In this document: positions 7,872-15,297 of the stretch, one piece after another
Position numbering within the stretch: position 1 is the first letter of the stretch
Layout: each line of letters opens with the position of its first letter
Assembly: GCA_040755975.1 (NCBI GenBank)
Contig: JBFLZY010000053.1
Location: 1-19,783, forward strand
Direction: 5' to 3'
DNA from: JAIMBK01 sp040755975
GTDB lineage: Bacteria > Bacillota > Desulfotomaculia > Desulfotomaculales > Nap2-2B
DNA: 19,783 nt
Translations under genes and position numbers: made by a program
Notes under the pieces: generated by a model
What the model saw: the letters and a program-made list of their open reading frames with translations, nothing else
Database searches by the model: none
What the model was told of the DNA's origin: nothing

Positions 7872-7900
7872 GATATAATGCAATTAACGCTTTAAGGAGG
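7872..7900 (+). promoter_or_regulatory. Extended -10 promoter and ribosome binding site of the PBP gene
   Basis: TGATATAAT (7871-7879) is a perfect extended -10. No good -35 is visible at the right distance. AAGGAGG (7894-7900) sits eight bases before the TTG start at 7909, which fixes that start. Confidence 0.7.
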
Positions 7901-7908
7901 GTTTTCGT

Positions 7909-10254
7909 TTGCCGACCAAACGAAAAAGAAAACTTAATCCCTGGCGCTTTTTAATCTTCGTCCTGCTGCTGCTGTTTTTTGCCGGCAGTTTTACCGCTTT
8001 GGGGCTGGTCGCCATCAGCATCAAGGATCTGCCCGCCTGGGATGAAGATAAGTTATACGCCAGCGCAACAAGCCTGTACTACGATCAAAAAGGAGAAATA
8101 ATCGCCAGAGTAGGGGAAGAAAACCGGGTACCCGTTCCGATCAAGGATATCCCGCTTTACGTTCAACAGGCCTTTATTGCCATTGAAGATGTGCGTTTCT
8201 ACCAGCACCACGGCGTGGACTTCCGCGGCATCCTCCGCGCGGCCTGGTATAACTTACGCGGGGGCGGCATTGAACAAGGCGCCAGCACCATTACGCAACA
8301 GCTGGTGAAACTGTCTTTCTTGACCCCCGAAAGAACGCTCAAAAGAAAAATCCAGGAAGTAATTCTGGCCCTGATGGTCGAACGCCGCTACGGAAAACAA
8401 GAAATTTTGCAGATGTACCTGAACAAAATCTATTTTGGCAACGGCGCTTACGGAATTCAGTCGGCAGCGCAAATCTATTTCGGAAAAAATGTAAAAGACC
8501 TGACTCTTTCGGAAGCCGCCTTTCTCGCCGGGATACCGCGCGCCCCGAATATCTATTCCCGGGAGGATCAGGCCGTTGCCCGGCGCAACCTGGTTCTGGA
8601 CACCATGGCCAAATATGGCTTTATTACCGCCGACCAGGCTGCCGCCGCCAAAAAAGAGCCTTTAAATTTCCATAAGGGGAACCCCGGTTCCCATTACCGC
8701 TACCCTTATTTTGTTGATTACGTAACGGAACAATTGATCAGCCGCTACGGCGAAGATATAGTCTACAAAGGCGGTCTGCGGGTTTACACCACAATCGACA
8801 AAAAAATTCAAGAGGCGGCGGAAAAAGCCTTTGCGAATCCCAAAAACTTCCCTGCTTCCGTCCGGGACGCGAAGGGGGTTCTGCAGCCCGAAGGCGCGGC
8901 GGTGTTTCTCGATCCCCAAACGGGCTACGTAAAGGCGATCGTCGGAGGTCGTGAACACACCCACCAGCTTCAGTTAAACCGGGCGACGGACAGCCCCCGC
9001 CAGCCGGGCTCGGCTTTCAAGCCCATCATCGCCTACGGTCCGGCCATTGAATTAAAAGGAATGGCACCGGCATCGGTGATTGACGATATTCCGGTTAAGT
9101 ACGGCTCTTACTCCCCCCCCAACTACGACGGCAAATACCGCGGGCTGGTTACCATGCGTCGGGCTTTGATCAACTCGATCAACGTGGTTGCCGTGAGAAC
9201 CCTAATGGACCACGTCGGGATCGCCAACGCCATTGATTTCGCCAGCCGCCTGGGCTTTTCCCTCGATCCGGCAAATCACGGCCCCAGCATGGCTTTAGGC
9301 GGCCTGCACAGGGGCGTGACGACGCTCCAAATGGCCGCGGCTTACGCAGCCTTTGCCAACGGCGGCATTTACCAGCCGCCGACGGCCATTCTGAAGGTAG
9401 AAAGTATCGACGGCAAAGTTCTGGAAGAACATAAACCAAGACCCGTTCAGGCTATGAAACCGACGACCGCCTTTTTAATTACCAGCATGCTGAAAGATGT
9501 CATCCAGATGGGCACCGGAACAAACGCCCGTTTAAACCGGCCGGCCGCCGGGAAAACGGGAACGACTGACGAAAGCAAGGATATCTGGTTTGCCGGTTAC
9601 ACGCCCGACTTGGTGGGCGTGGTCTGGATCGGCTACGATCAACCAAAACCAATGCCGCGTCAATTCGGGGGGACGTACCCGGCGCTCATCTGGCGGCAGA
9701 TCATGAGCGAGGCTTTACAAAACGTGCCCGCCCGTGATTTTCACCAACCACCCAACATCGTTACAGCCACCGTGGACAGCAAATCGGGCCTCCTGCCTGG
9801 ACCAAATACACCGCCGGAAGATATGGTTACGGACCTGTTTGCCGCGGGCACCGTGCCTGCGGAAATTGATAATACCCATGTGCTGGTGGAAGTGTGCGCC
9901 ACTACCGGTCTGTTGGCCAGCGAGTATTGCCCGGAACGGGTTACGAAAGTATTGATCAAGCTTCCCTACACAGTGCCGGAATATGTAGAAGACTACAAAA
10001 CCCGCGTGCCTACCGAAATATGTCCACTCCATACCAAAGAGAATCAACTCGTCCCGGGCGGGCCTGAAAAGGGCGACGGGTCCGCTGAACAAACAAAACC
10101 GGGGACAGGCCCGGCGCCGGGCCCCCCTGACCAGGCGGACAAGCAGCCCGGCAAGCCGAAACCTGGCAATGAAAGTCCCGGCAAAAAGGAAAGAAATATC
10201 ATCCCGGTTTTGCCCAACATAGAGAAGCTGGAAAAGGAGTTCTTTAGTCAATAG
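7909..10254 (+). CDS. Class A penicillin-binding protein 1A (bifunctional peptidoglycan synthase)
   Basis: Polymerises lipid II into glycan strands and cross-links stem peptides on the outer face of the membrane. The 781 residues run in order: a basic cytoplasmic tip and one membrane anchor (about 14-36), a GT51 glycosyltransferase domain with catalytic Glu93 in EDVRFYQHHG and the GASTITQQLVK motif, then a transpeptidase domain with SAFK (nucleophile S368, K371), SIN (S423, N425) and KTGT (from K549). After about residue 710 there is a hydrophilic Pro/Gly/Lys-rich tail (near 715-765) ending in a short helical segment. All catalytic motifs are present, so it should be active. It starts with TTG behind a strong ribosome binding site. 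The gene appears to be transcribed alone, with a terminator after it. It may correspond to pbpF or ponA; which paralogue cannot be said. Confidence 0.96.
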   Translation: MPTKRKRKLNPWRFLIFVLLLLFFAGSFTALGLVAISIKDLPAWDEDKLYASATSLYYDQKGEIIARVGEENRVPVPIKDIPLYVQQAFIAIEDVRFYQHHGVDFRGILRAAWYNLRGGGIEQGASTITQQLVKLSFLTPERTLKRKIQEVILALMVERRYGKQEILQMYLNKIYFGNGAYGIQSAAQIYFGKNVKDLTLSEAAFLAGIPRAPNIYSREDQAVARRNLVLDTMAKYGFITADQAAAAKKEPLNFHKGNPGSHYRYPYFVDYVTEQLISRYGEDIVYKGGLRVYTTIDKKIQEAAEKAFANPKNFPASVRDAKGVLQPEGAAVFLDPQTGYVKAIVGGREHTHQLQLNRATDSPRQPGSAFKPIIAYGPAIELKGMAPASVIDDIPVKYGSYSPPNYDGKYRGLVTMRRALINSINVVAVRTLMDHVGIANAIDFASRLGFSLDPANHGPSMALGGLHRGVTTLQMAAAYAAFANGGIYQPPTAILKVESIDGKVLEEHKPRPVQAMKPTTAFLITSMLKDVIQMGTGTNARLNRPAAGKTGTTDESKDIWFAGYTPDLVGVVWIGYDQPKPMPRQFGGTYPALIWRQIMSEALQNVPARDFHQPPNIVTATVDSKSGLLPGPNTPPEDMVTDLFAAGTVPAEIDNTHVLVEVCATTGLLASEYCPERVTKVLIKLPYTVPEYVEDYKTRVPTEICPLHTKENQLVPGGPEKGDGSAEQTKPGTGPAPGPPDQADKQPGKPKPGNESPGKKERNIIPVLPNIEKLEKEFFSQ

Positions 10255-10297
10255 ATCCTTGCGAATTCATCCTAAGGATTAATTTTTAACACCATGA

Positions 10298-10324
10298 GGT
10301 TAACTCTTTTTTTAACCCTTTTTG
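10298..10324 (+). terminator. Probable rho-independent terminator after the PBP gene
   Basis: GGTTAA (10298-10303) pairs with TTAACC (10312-10317), followed by CTTTTTG. A second weak hairpin, ATCCTT/AAGGAT with TAATTTTT after it, lies just upstream near 10255-10287. Both are A+T-rich and short. Confidence 0.5.
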
Positions 10325-10417
10325 AAAAAGAAAAAAGACTTTTGTGCGATTGCATTCAAATGACTAAATGATTTAAATTAGAATAACTGAAACCAGGATT
10401 CAAAAGAGGGATGAAAA

Positions 10418-10696
10418 ATGATTCAGGTGAACCTTATGTCTTTACTTAGCGACTATACGGGCGGCGCCAGCAAGGTATTTTTAGAAGCGGGGTGCCGGAC
10501 CGTAGGCGAGGTTTTAAGCGAATTAACGCGCCTCTACCCGGTTTTGAAACAAGAGTTGTTTGATGAAGACGGAAAACCTGATTACTTCTACCAGGTAATC
10601 TTAAATGGTGATAAAATAGAGTGGGAACAAGTTTTAGATACGCCTGTAAAGGACGGCGACGAGCTGGTTATTTTTGGAGTACTGGGTGGCGGATAA
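10418..10696 (+). CDS. MoaD/ThiS-family ubiquitin-like sulfur carrier protein
   Basis: A small (92-residue) beta-grasp protein of the MoaD/ThiS type. Such proteins are activated at a C-terminal Gly-Gly, carry sulfur as a thiocarboxylate, and pass it to molybdopterin, thiamine, cysteine or, in some anaerobes, tungsten-cofactor pathways. The sequence has the family pattern TVGEVLSELTRLYP near residue 28, VILNGDKIE near 60, KDGDELVIFGVLGGG at the end, and a terminal GGG. The start is ATG 10418 behind an AGAGGG-type site. No E1 adenylyltransferase or cofactor gene is next to it, so the receiving pathway is not shown. The following gene is a pseudogene starting five bases downstream. Confidence 0.82.
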   Translation: MIQVNLMSLLSDYTGGASKVFLEAGCRTVGEVLSELTRLYPVLKQELFDEDGKPDYFYQVILNGDKIEWEQVLDTPVKDGDELVIFGVLGGG

Positions 10697-10701
10697 CAGA
10701 A

Positions 10702-10985
10702 ATGATCGATTTTTACACACACCTCCTCCCCGGCCTCGACGACGGCGCCGAATCCATGGCGGAAGCCCTGGCTATGGCCAGACTGGCATACGCCGACGGC
10801 ACGCGCAGCCTGGTCCTTACCCCGCACCACTTTCCCGGCCGCTCCTAAACGCAGCGCTGACAAAAATTGCTGCCCTGGCGGGCGAAAAAGCAGCCTGCAA
10901 GATAGGTTTGCTCAATCCCCAAAAAATTTTACAGGGAATCAATATTGAAATATCCTGCCCCGAAAAAGAAATTGTTTCAAGTTAA
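10702..10985 (+). pseudogene. PHP-type tyrosine phosphatase (CpsB/YwqE-like), internally deleted remnant
   Basis: From ATG 10702 the frame reads MIDFYTHLLPGLDDGAESMA and on to LVLTPHHFPGRS, which is the N-terminus of the CpsB/YwqE/CapC phosphatases that act on capsule tyrosine kinases. It stops at 10846-10848 after 48 codons; the family is about 250 residues. Immediately after the stop, in the next frame, the sequence gives NAALTKIAALAGEKAACKIG and LLNPQKILQG, resembling the family's C-terminal helix. So about 150 codons have been lost with a frame change at the joint. The first metal-binding position is also odd: the family's HxH (IDIHCHxLPG) reads YTH here. This is a non-functional fragment. 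Confidence 0.72.
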
Positions 10986-10988
10986 GAA

Positions 10989-11018
10989 CTTGCCAACAGG
11001 GCAAGAACCAGGCATAAT
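10989..11018 (+). promoter_or_regulatory. Promoter of the amidohydrolase gene with overlapping palindrome
   Basis: TTGCCA (10990-10995), a 17-base spacer and CATAAT (11013-11018): five of six matches in each box. A perfect palindrome, CTTGCC-AACAG-GGCAAG (10989-11005), covers the -35 box and could be an operator; there is no T-run behind it, so it is unlikely to be a terminator. Confidence 0.5.
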
Positions 11019-11054
11019 GATAACGTAGACCAAAAAAACAAAGGAGGCAGGCGA

Positions 11055-11957
11055 GTGGCGGCACCAGTAATTGACTTTCACATTCACCCTATTTACTACG
11101 ATAAATACTGCACCAGCGCAGTGGAATGGATTCAAATGCGCCAGTCCGTACCGGACATACAGGCCTTCATCGATAAATATTCCGACCCGGCGGAATTCGC
11201 CCGCTTTTTAACCGAAAACTCCGTGGACTACGGGGTAATTCTGGCCGAACTCAGTCCGGTTACCACCGGTATATGCCCTAACGAATACGTTTTGGAATTC
11301 TGCCGCGGCCAGGAAAAATTTATTCCTTTCGCCAGCATCAATCCTTACATGACGGAAAGAGGCAGCACGGCGGCCGAATGCCGGCGCCTGCTTACCGAAG
11401 CCGGTTTTCGGGGAGTCAAGTTATACCCCACCTATCATTATTTCTACCCCAACGACCGGCTGATTTACCCCATTTACGCCGTTGCCGAGGAACTGGGCGC
11501 CCCGGTCATGGTACACACCGGCTCCTCCGTATTTAAAGGAGCCCGGTTAAAATACGGCGACCCGCTTTTTCTGGACGACGTGGCGGTGGACTTTCCCTCG
11601 CTGAAACTGGTGATGGTCCACAGCGGGCGCGGTTTATGGTACAACAACGCCTTCTTCCTGGCCCGCCTGCACGAAAACGTCTACATGGAAATAGCCGGGC
11701 TGCCGCCTCAAAAGCTTTTGGATTATTTTCCGGAACTGGAGCGCAACGCAGACAAAATCATCTTCGGCTCCGACTGGCCGGGGGTGGTCAGCATCAAGGC
11801 AAACATCGACATCATCAGGGCCCTACCCGTTAAGGAAAAAACCAAGGAAAAAATCCTGGGCGGCAACGCCGCCCGCCTGCTGGGCACTCTGGTAAATGAA
11901 CATATTCCAACCCAAAACGACTACCCATTCGAATCTATTCCGACCACTTTTCAGTAA
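11055..11957 (+). CDS. Amidohydrolase-2 family metal-dependent hydrolase/decarboxylase
   Basis: A TIM-barrel enzyme of the amidohydrolase-related family (300 residues), whose members include ACMSD-type decarboxylases, hydratases and lactonases. Metal-site residues are visible: HxH near the N-terminus (H9 and H11 in VIDFHIHP), H154 (VMVHTGS), H189 (MVHSGRG) and D240 (FGSDWPG). The TIM-barrel strand GVKLYP is also clear. The GTG start at 11055 is set by AAGGAGG seven bases upstream. It appears to be a single-gene unit with its own promoter, ending before the convergent acyl-CoA cluster. The substrate cannot be told from sequence. By family it most likely acts on a small carboxylated or cyclic compound; proximity to the acyl-CoA genes is only suggestive because it is on the opposite strand. 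Confidence 0.88.
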   Translation: MAAPVIDFHIHPIYYDKYCTSAVEWIQMRQSVPDIQAFIDKYSDPAEFARFLTENSVDYGVILAELSPVTTGICPNEYVLEFCRGQEKFIPFASINPYMTERGSTAAECRRLLTEAGFRGVKLYPTYHYFYPNDRLIYPIYAVAEELGAPVMVHTGSSVFKGARLKYGDPLFLDDVAVDFPSLKLVMVHSGRGLWYNNAFFLARLHENVYMEIAGLPPQKLLDYFPELERNADKIIFGSDWPGVVSIKANIDIIRALPVKEKTKEKILGGNAARLLGTLVNEHIPTQNDYPFESIPTTFQ

Positions 11958-12201
11958 ACTAGTAGATTGATTCCAAGATAACATTGCAATTAACGACATC
12001 TAAGCGTTTTTATGTGCAAAGATCTCTACAAGCGCGGTGGTGGTCCCAGGTGACGTCTTTATTTTCTTTCAATAGTATTTTCGCTTCGTGAGACGGGGTC
12101 TTTGCTTTGCAGAAAGATAAGCCGCCTTTTTGTTCCGGCGGTTTATCTTTCAGTTCTCTACCTTTCCTGAGGTTCGTCTACGATGATAAATCGAAAAAGC
12201 A
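11958..12201. other. Convergent intergenic region
   Basis: No gene is seen. The only clear structure is the stem-loop at 12112-12151; an open frame at 12107-12334 runs through it and into the opposite-strand SDR gene, and is considered spurious. Confidence 0.6.
12112..12151. terminator. Stem-loop between convergent genes (possible bidirectional terminator)
   Basis: GAAAGATAAGCCGCC (12112-12126) pairs with GGCGGTTTATCTTTC (12137-12151): 15 pairs with a single G-T, around a 10-base loop. It lies between the ends of the amidohydrolase and the SDR. A typical T-run after the stem is missing on both strands, so its terminator role is inferred from position and stability. Confidence 0.6.
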
Positions 12202-12978
12202 TTACCCTGTCGTCAGCAACTGCCCCCCATCTATAATCAGGATGTGGCCCGTAATAAAAGAAGAAGCGTCAGATGCCAGCAGCAATGCCGCGCCTGCAAT
12301 ATCGTCCGTCGTTCCAATCCTTGGTATCGGATAACTTTTAACCTTTGTTTCGTCAAGCCTTTCCCATAAAGCATAACTGAATTGCGTCTTAATTAACCCG
12401 GGGGCCAGAGCGTTTACCCTGATTCCATTGCGCCCCCACTCGCCAGCAAGACACCGGGTTAGATGTATTAATGCAGCCTTGCTTATATTGTAAACATTGA
12501 TGCCTTTTTCGGTCTTAAACCCACCTATTGATGCAACATTTAAAATGACGCCCCCATTATCCTTCATCCACGCATGGTAAACAAGTTGAGAAAGGAACAA
12601 AGGAGCCTTCAAATTAACCTCGAACACCTTGTCCCATGCCGACTCCGATATGTCAGCCAAAGGACCATAGCCGGGGTTTGTGCCGGCGTTATTTACCAGT
12701 ATATCTATTTTACCTGCCCAATCCATGGCTGTTTTTACCAGTCTTGTTCGTTCCTCGTCTACGGAAACGTTTGCCGCCAATTCCAAAACTTCTCCACCGC
12801 TACTCCGTATTCTTTCCGCCGATTCTTTTATCTCCTTTTCCTTGCGGCTGCAAATTATAACGCGCGCACCCGCCTTTGCGTATACCGTCGCAATTTCCTC
12901 ACCAATTCCTCTGCTTGCCCCGGTAATTAAGGCTACTTTACCCTTCAGTGAAAACATTGTAAAAATACTTTCATTCAC
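12202..12978 (-). CDS. Short-chain dehydrogenase/reductase (FabG-like SDR)
   Basis: An NAD(P)-dependent oxidoreductase of the classical SDR type, 258 residues. The nucleotide-binding motif is TGASRGIG (residues 19-26), the structural motif NNAG lies at 96-99, and the catalytic residues are S150, Y163 and K167 (VYNISKAAL). The C-terminal SSFITGHILIIDGGQ is typical of 3-oxoacyl reductases and of hydroxyacid or steroid dehydrogenases alike, so the substrate is open. The start is GTG 12978 with AAAAGGAG nine bases upstream. It is the last gene of the minus-strand cluster. Its base composition is markedly poorer in G+C than the thiolase before it (for example about 35% over 12481-12540 against 75% over 13321-13380), suggesting a different origin. 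Confidence 0.92.
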   Translation of the reverse strand: MNESIFTMFSLKGKVALITGASRGIGEEIATVYAKAGARVIICSRKEKEIKESAERIRSSGGEVLELAANVSVDEERTRLVKTAMDWAGKIDILVNNAGTNPGYGPLADISESAWDKVFEVNLKAPLFLSQLVYHAWMKDNGGVILNVASIGGFKTEKGINVYNISKAALIHLTRCLAGEWGRNGIRVNALAPGLIKTQFSYALWERLDETKVKSYPIPRIGTTDDIAGAALLLASDASSFITGHILIIDGGQLLTTG

Positions 12979-13060
12979 TTCAATCTACTCCTTTTGGGTC
13001 TCGCCACTCCAGTTGCTTCTTTTTCGTTCACCGCCAGATAAGGATTTCCCCCCACCGGAA

Positions 13061-14242
13061 TTAATACCGCTCGATCACCGTCGCCACTCCCTGCCCGCCG
13101 CCGCAGCAGGCGGTCACCAGGGCGTACCGGCCCCCCCGGCGGTGCAGCTCGTAGACGGCCTTGACCATCAGAATGGCCAGGCTGCCGGCGATGGGGTGCC
13201 CGAGGGCGATGGCTCCTCCGTTGGGGTTGAACTTTTCCTGGTCGCGCCAGTCGATGCCCAGTTCCCGGCAGCAGGCGATGGACTGGGCGGCAAAGGCTTC
13301 GTTCAGTTCGATTACGTCCAGGTCGTTTAAGGCGAGGCCGGCTCTGGCCAGGGCCTTGCGGGTGGCCGGCACGGGGCCGATGCCCATGATGTTGGGGTCC
13401 ACGCCGGCGGCGGCAAAGGAGACGATCCCGGCCAGGGGTTTTCGGCCCATTTGTTTTGCTTTGTCCAGGCTCGCCAGGACCAGGGCTCCCGCCCCGTCGT
13501 TAATTCCCGAGGAGTTCCCCGCGGTGACGGTGCCCCCGGGCTTGAAGACGGGGGGGAGTTTGGCCAGGACTTCTTTTGTGGTGTTGGGGCGCGGGTGTTC
13601 GTCCGTATCGAAGATTACGGGGTCCCCCTTTTTTTGGGGGATGACGACGGGAACGATTTGTTCTTGAAAGCGCCCTTCTTTTAGGGCTCTGGCCGCCTTG
13701 AGCTGGCTTAAGCAGGCGAACTCGTCCTGCTCTTCGCGGCTGATCCCCCACCTTTCGGCGACGTTTTCGGCGGTTATGCCCATGGGCGGGTCGCCGATTT
13801 CGGCGGGGGCGAGGGGGCGCGGCTGGATCCACCTGGGGGCGTTGCGCTGGTAGGCGGTTACGGGTTTTTCCAAAAGGTAGGGCTGGCGGGTCATGCTTTC
13901 CACGCCGCCGGCGACGTAAACCTCGCCGGCGCCGGCCTGAATGAAGGCGGCGGCTACGTTGACGGCCGTCGATCCCGAGCCGCACTGCCTGTCCACGGTC
14001 AGGCCCGGGATCTCCAGCGGCAGGCCGGCCTTCAAAAGGGCCACCCGGGCCAGGCAGCCCGCCGCCCCGAGGCAGTGGCCGAAGATGACTTCGTCGATTA
14101 TGCCGGGGTTATTTATGCCGCTTCTTTGGACGGCTTCTTTGATGACCAGGGCGGCGTAGTCTTCGGGGGGAACGTCTTTTAACGCTCCGTTTTCTTTTGC
14201 GATCGGTGTTCTTACTGCGCTTAGGATTACCGGCTGCGGCAT
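13061..14242 (-). CDS. Acetyl-CoA C-acetyltransferase (thiolase)
   Basis: A thiolase-superfamily enzyme that cleaves acetoacetyl-CoA or another 3-oxoacyl-CoA to acetyl-CoA, or condenses two acetyl-CoA. It has 393 residues, the standard length. The nucleophile is C87 (VDRQCGSGST). The other active-site elements are NEAF (N314), GHP (H349) and C379 in TACCGGGQG. One oddity is the segment after the His, which reads GHPIAGSLA instead of the usual GHPxGASGA. ATG 14242 has GAAAGGAG in front. It follows the 3-hydroxyacyl-CoA dehydrogenase and probably forms with it the last two steps of beta-oxidation. Biosynthetic and degradative thiolases cannot be told apart here, and the neighbours favour degradation. 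Confidence 0.93.
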   Translation of the reverse strand: MPQPVILSAVRTPIAKENGALKDVPPEDYAALVIKEAVQRSGINNPGIIDEVIFGHCLGAAGCLARVALLKAGLPLEIPGLTVDRQCGSGSTAVNVAAAFIQAGAGEVYVAGGVESMTRQPYLLEKPVTAYQRNAPRWIQPRPLAPAEIGDPPMGITAENVAERWGISREEQDEFACLSQLKAARALKEGRFQEQIVPVVIPQKKGDPVIFDTDEHPRPNTTKEVLAKLPPVFKPGGTVTAGNSSGINDGAGALVLASLDKAKQMGRKPLAGIVSFAAAGVDPNIMGIGPVPATRKALARAGLALNDLDVIELNEAFAAQSIACCRELGIDWRDQEKFNPNGGAIALGHPIAGSLAILMVKAVYELHRRGGRYALVTACCGGGQGVATVIERY

Positions 14243-14276
14243 GGTCTTCTCCTTTCTTTATTTGAGCATAAAGAAA

Positions 14277-14333
14277 TTACCTGAACAGCAGCTCCCTGGC
14301 AATGACCAGGCGCTGGATCTGGTTCGTGCCTTA
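14277..14333 (-). pseudogene. Acyl-CoA dehydrogenase, C-terminal remnant
   Basis: Between the 3-hydroxyacyl-CoA dehydrogenase stop and the thiolase start, the minus strand reads GTNQIQRLVIARELLFR and then a stop (14330-14277). This is the hallmark C-terminus of acyl-CoA dehydrogenases (family pattern EGTxxIQRxxIARELL). The codon before it is TAA, and only seven bases separate it from the upstream gene's stop, so the rest of the gene was removed by a deletion. It shows that an acyl-CoA dehydrogenase once stood between the two surviving genes. Confidence 0.75.
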
Positions 14334-14339
14334 CCGATT

Positions 14340-15215
14340 TCATTTATTTCCTCCGTAGTCGTAAAACCCCTTGCCGGTCTTCCGGCCCCATTCCTTTTTG
14401 ATGAACTTTTCCACAATAATCGGGGATGGTTTGTGGGCGGGATCTCCCGTTTCCCGGTAGCGCTCCATGTCAATATAATAAGACAGGTCGATGCCGGTTA
14501 GATCCATCAGCCGGAAAGGACCCAGCGGGTGCCCCAGGGCAAGGACCACGGCGGTGTCGATGTCTTCGTAGGAAGCGATGCCCATGTCGTAAAGGTAAAG
14601 GGCTTCGTGCATGATCGCAGTTATAATCCGGTTGACTAAAAAGCCGTAAATTTCTTTTTGAAGCAGAACGGGGACCTTGTCCATACTTCTGGCTACTTCC
14701 ATCACTGTTTGGGCCGTCTCGTCCGAAACATGGGGCCCCTTCACCACTTCAACCAGCTTCACGACCAGAACCGGGTTGAAAAAGTGCATGTTGCAGACTT
14801 TCTCGGGGCGGCCGGTCGCGTCGGCAATTTTGGAGCTGACGATAAAGGAGCTGTTCGTCACCAGGATGGCGTGCGGCGGGGCGATTTTATCCAGCCGGGC
14901 GAACAGCCGGCGTTTGAGGTCGAGTTTTTCCAGGATGGCCTCAATGACGAAGTCGGCGTCGGCGGCCGCCTCTTCCAAACTCGTCGGAAACGAAAGATTG
15001 GCGCGCGCCTGCCGGGCGGCCTCTTCGCTGAGCTTGCCCTTCGCCACCCGCTCGGGCAGGTATTTATCGGCGAACTGCTCTGCCTTTTGAAGAATACCGG
15101 GGTCGATGTCGGTGCACTTCACCCTGTAGCCGGCCAGAGCCGCGCACAGGGCGATCTGGTGGCCCATGTTGCCGGCCCCTACGACGCAGATGTTCTGGAT
15201 GCCCGAATATGTCAT
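14340..15215 (-). CDS. 3-hydroxyacyl-CoA (3-hydroxybutyryl-CoA) dehydrogenase
   Basis: Oxidises 3-hydroxyacyl-CoA to 3-oxoacyl-CoA with NAD(P), or the reverse. It has 291 residues, the size of the single-function bacterial enzyme. The N-terminal Rossmann domain has GAGNMG (residues 13-18). The catalytic residues are S122/S123 (TNSS), H144 with N147 (MHFFNP) and E156 (VKLVEVVKG). The C-terminal domain carries LGHPLGPFRLMDLTGID and GRKTGKGFYDYG. ATG 15215 has GGGGGAGGT behind it. It lies between the AbfD-like flavoprotein and the thiolase, and a scrap of an acyl-CoA dehydrogenase follows its stop. It would make the 3-oxoacyl-CoA that the thiolase cleaves; chain length is not evident, and C4 is the commonest case (hbd-like). 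Confidence 0.93.
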   Translation of the reverse strand: MTYSGIQNICVVGAGNMGHQIALCAALAGYRVKCTDIDPGILQKAEQFADKYLPERVAKGKLSEEAARQARANLSFPTSLEEAAADADFVIEAILEKLDLKRRLFARLDKIAPPHAILVTNSSFIVSSKIADATGRPEKVCNMHFFNPVLVVKLVEVVKGPHVSDETAQTVMEVARSMDKVPVLLQKEIYGFLVNRIITAIMHEALYLYDMGIASYEDIDTAVVLALGHPLGPFRLMDLTGIDLSYYIDMERYRETGDPAHKPSPIIVEKFIKKEWGRKTGKGFYDYGGNK

Positions 15216-15297
15216 CTTCTGACCTCCCCCGACAAAAAGTCTCTAAATCCCAAAACAACCCCACAATTCCCTGGTTCCGATAAATCTTAACCCAACC

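Noticed and set aside
12574..13330. Plus-strand frames opposite the SDR and thiolase genes
   Set aside because: Shadows of two well-identified minus-strand genes.
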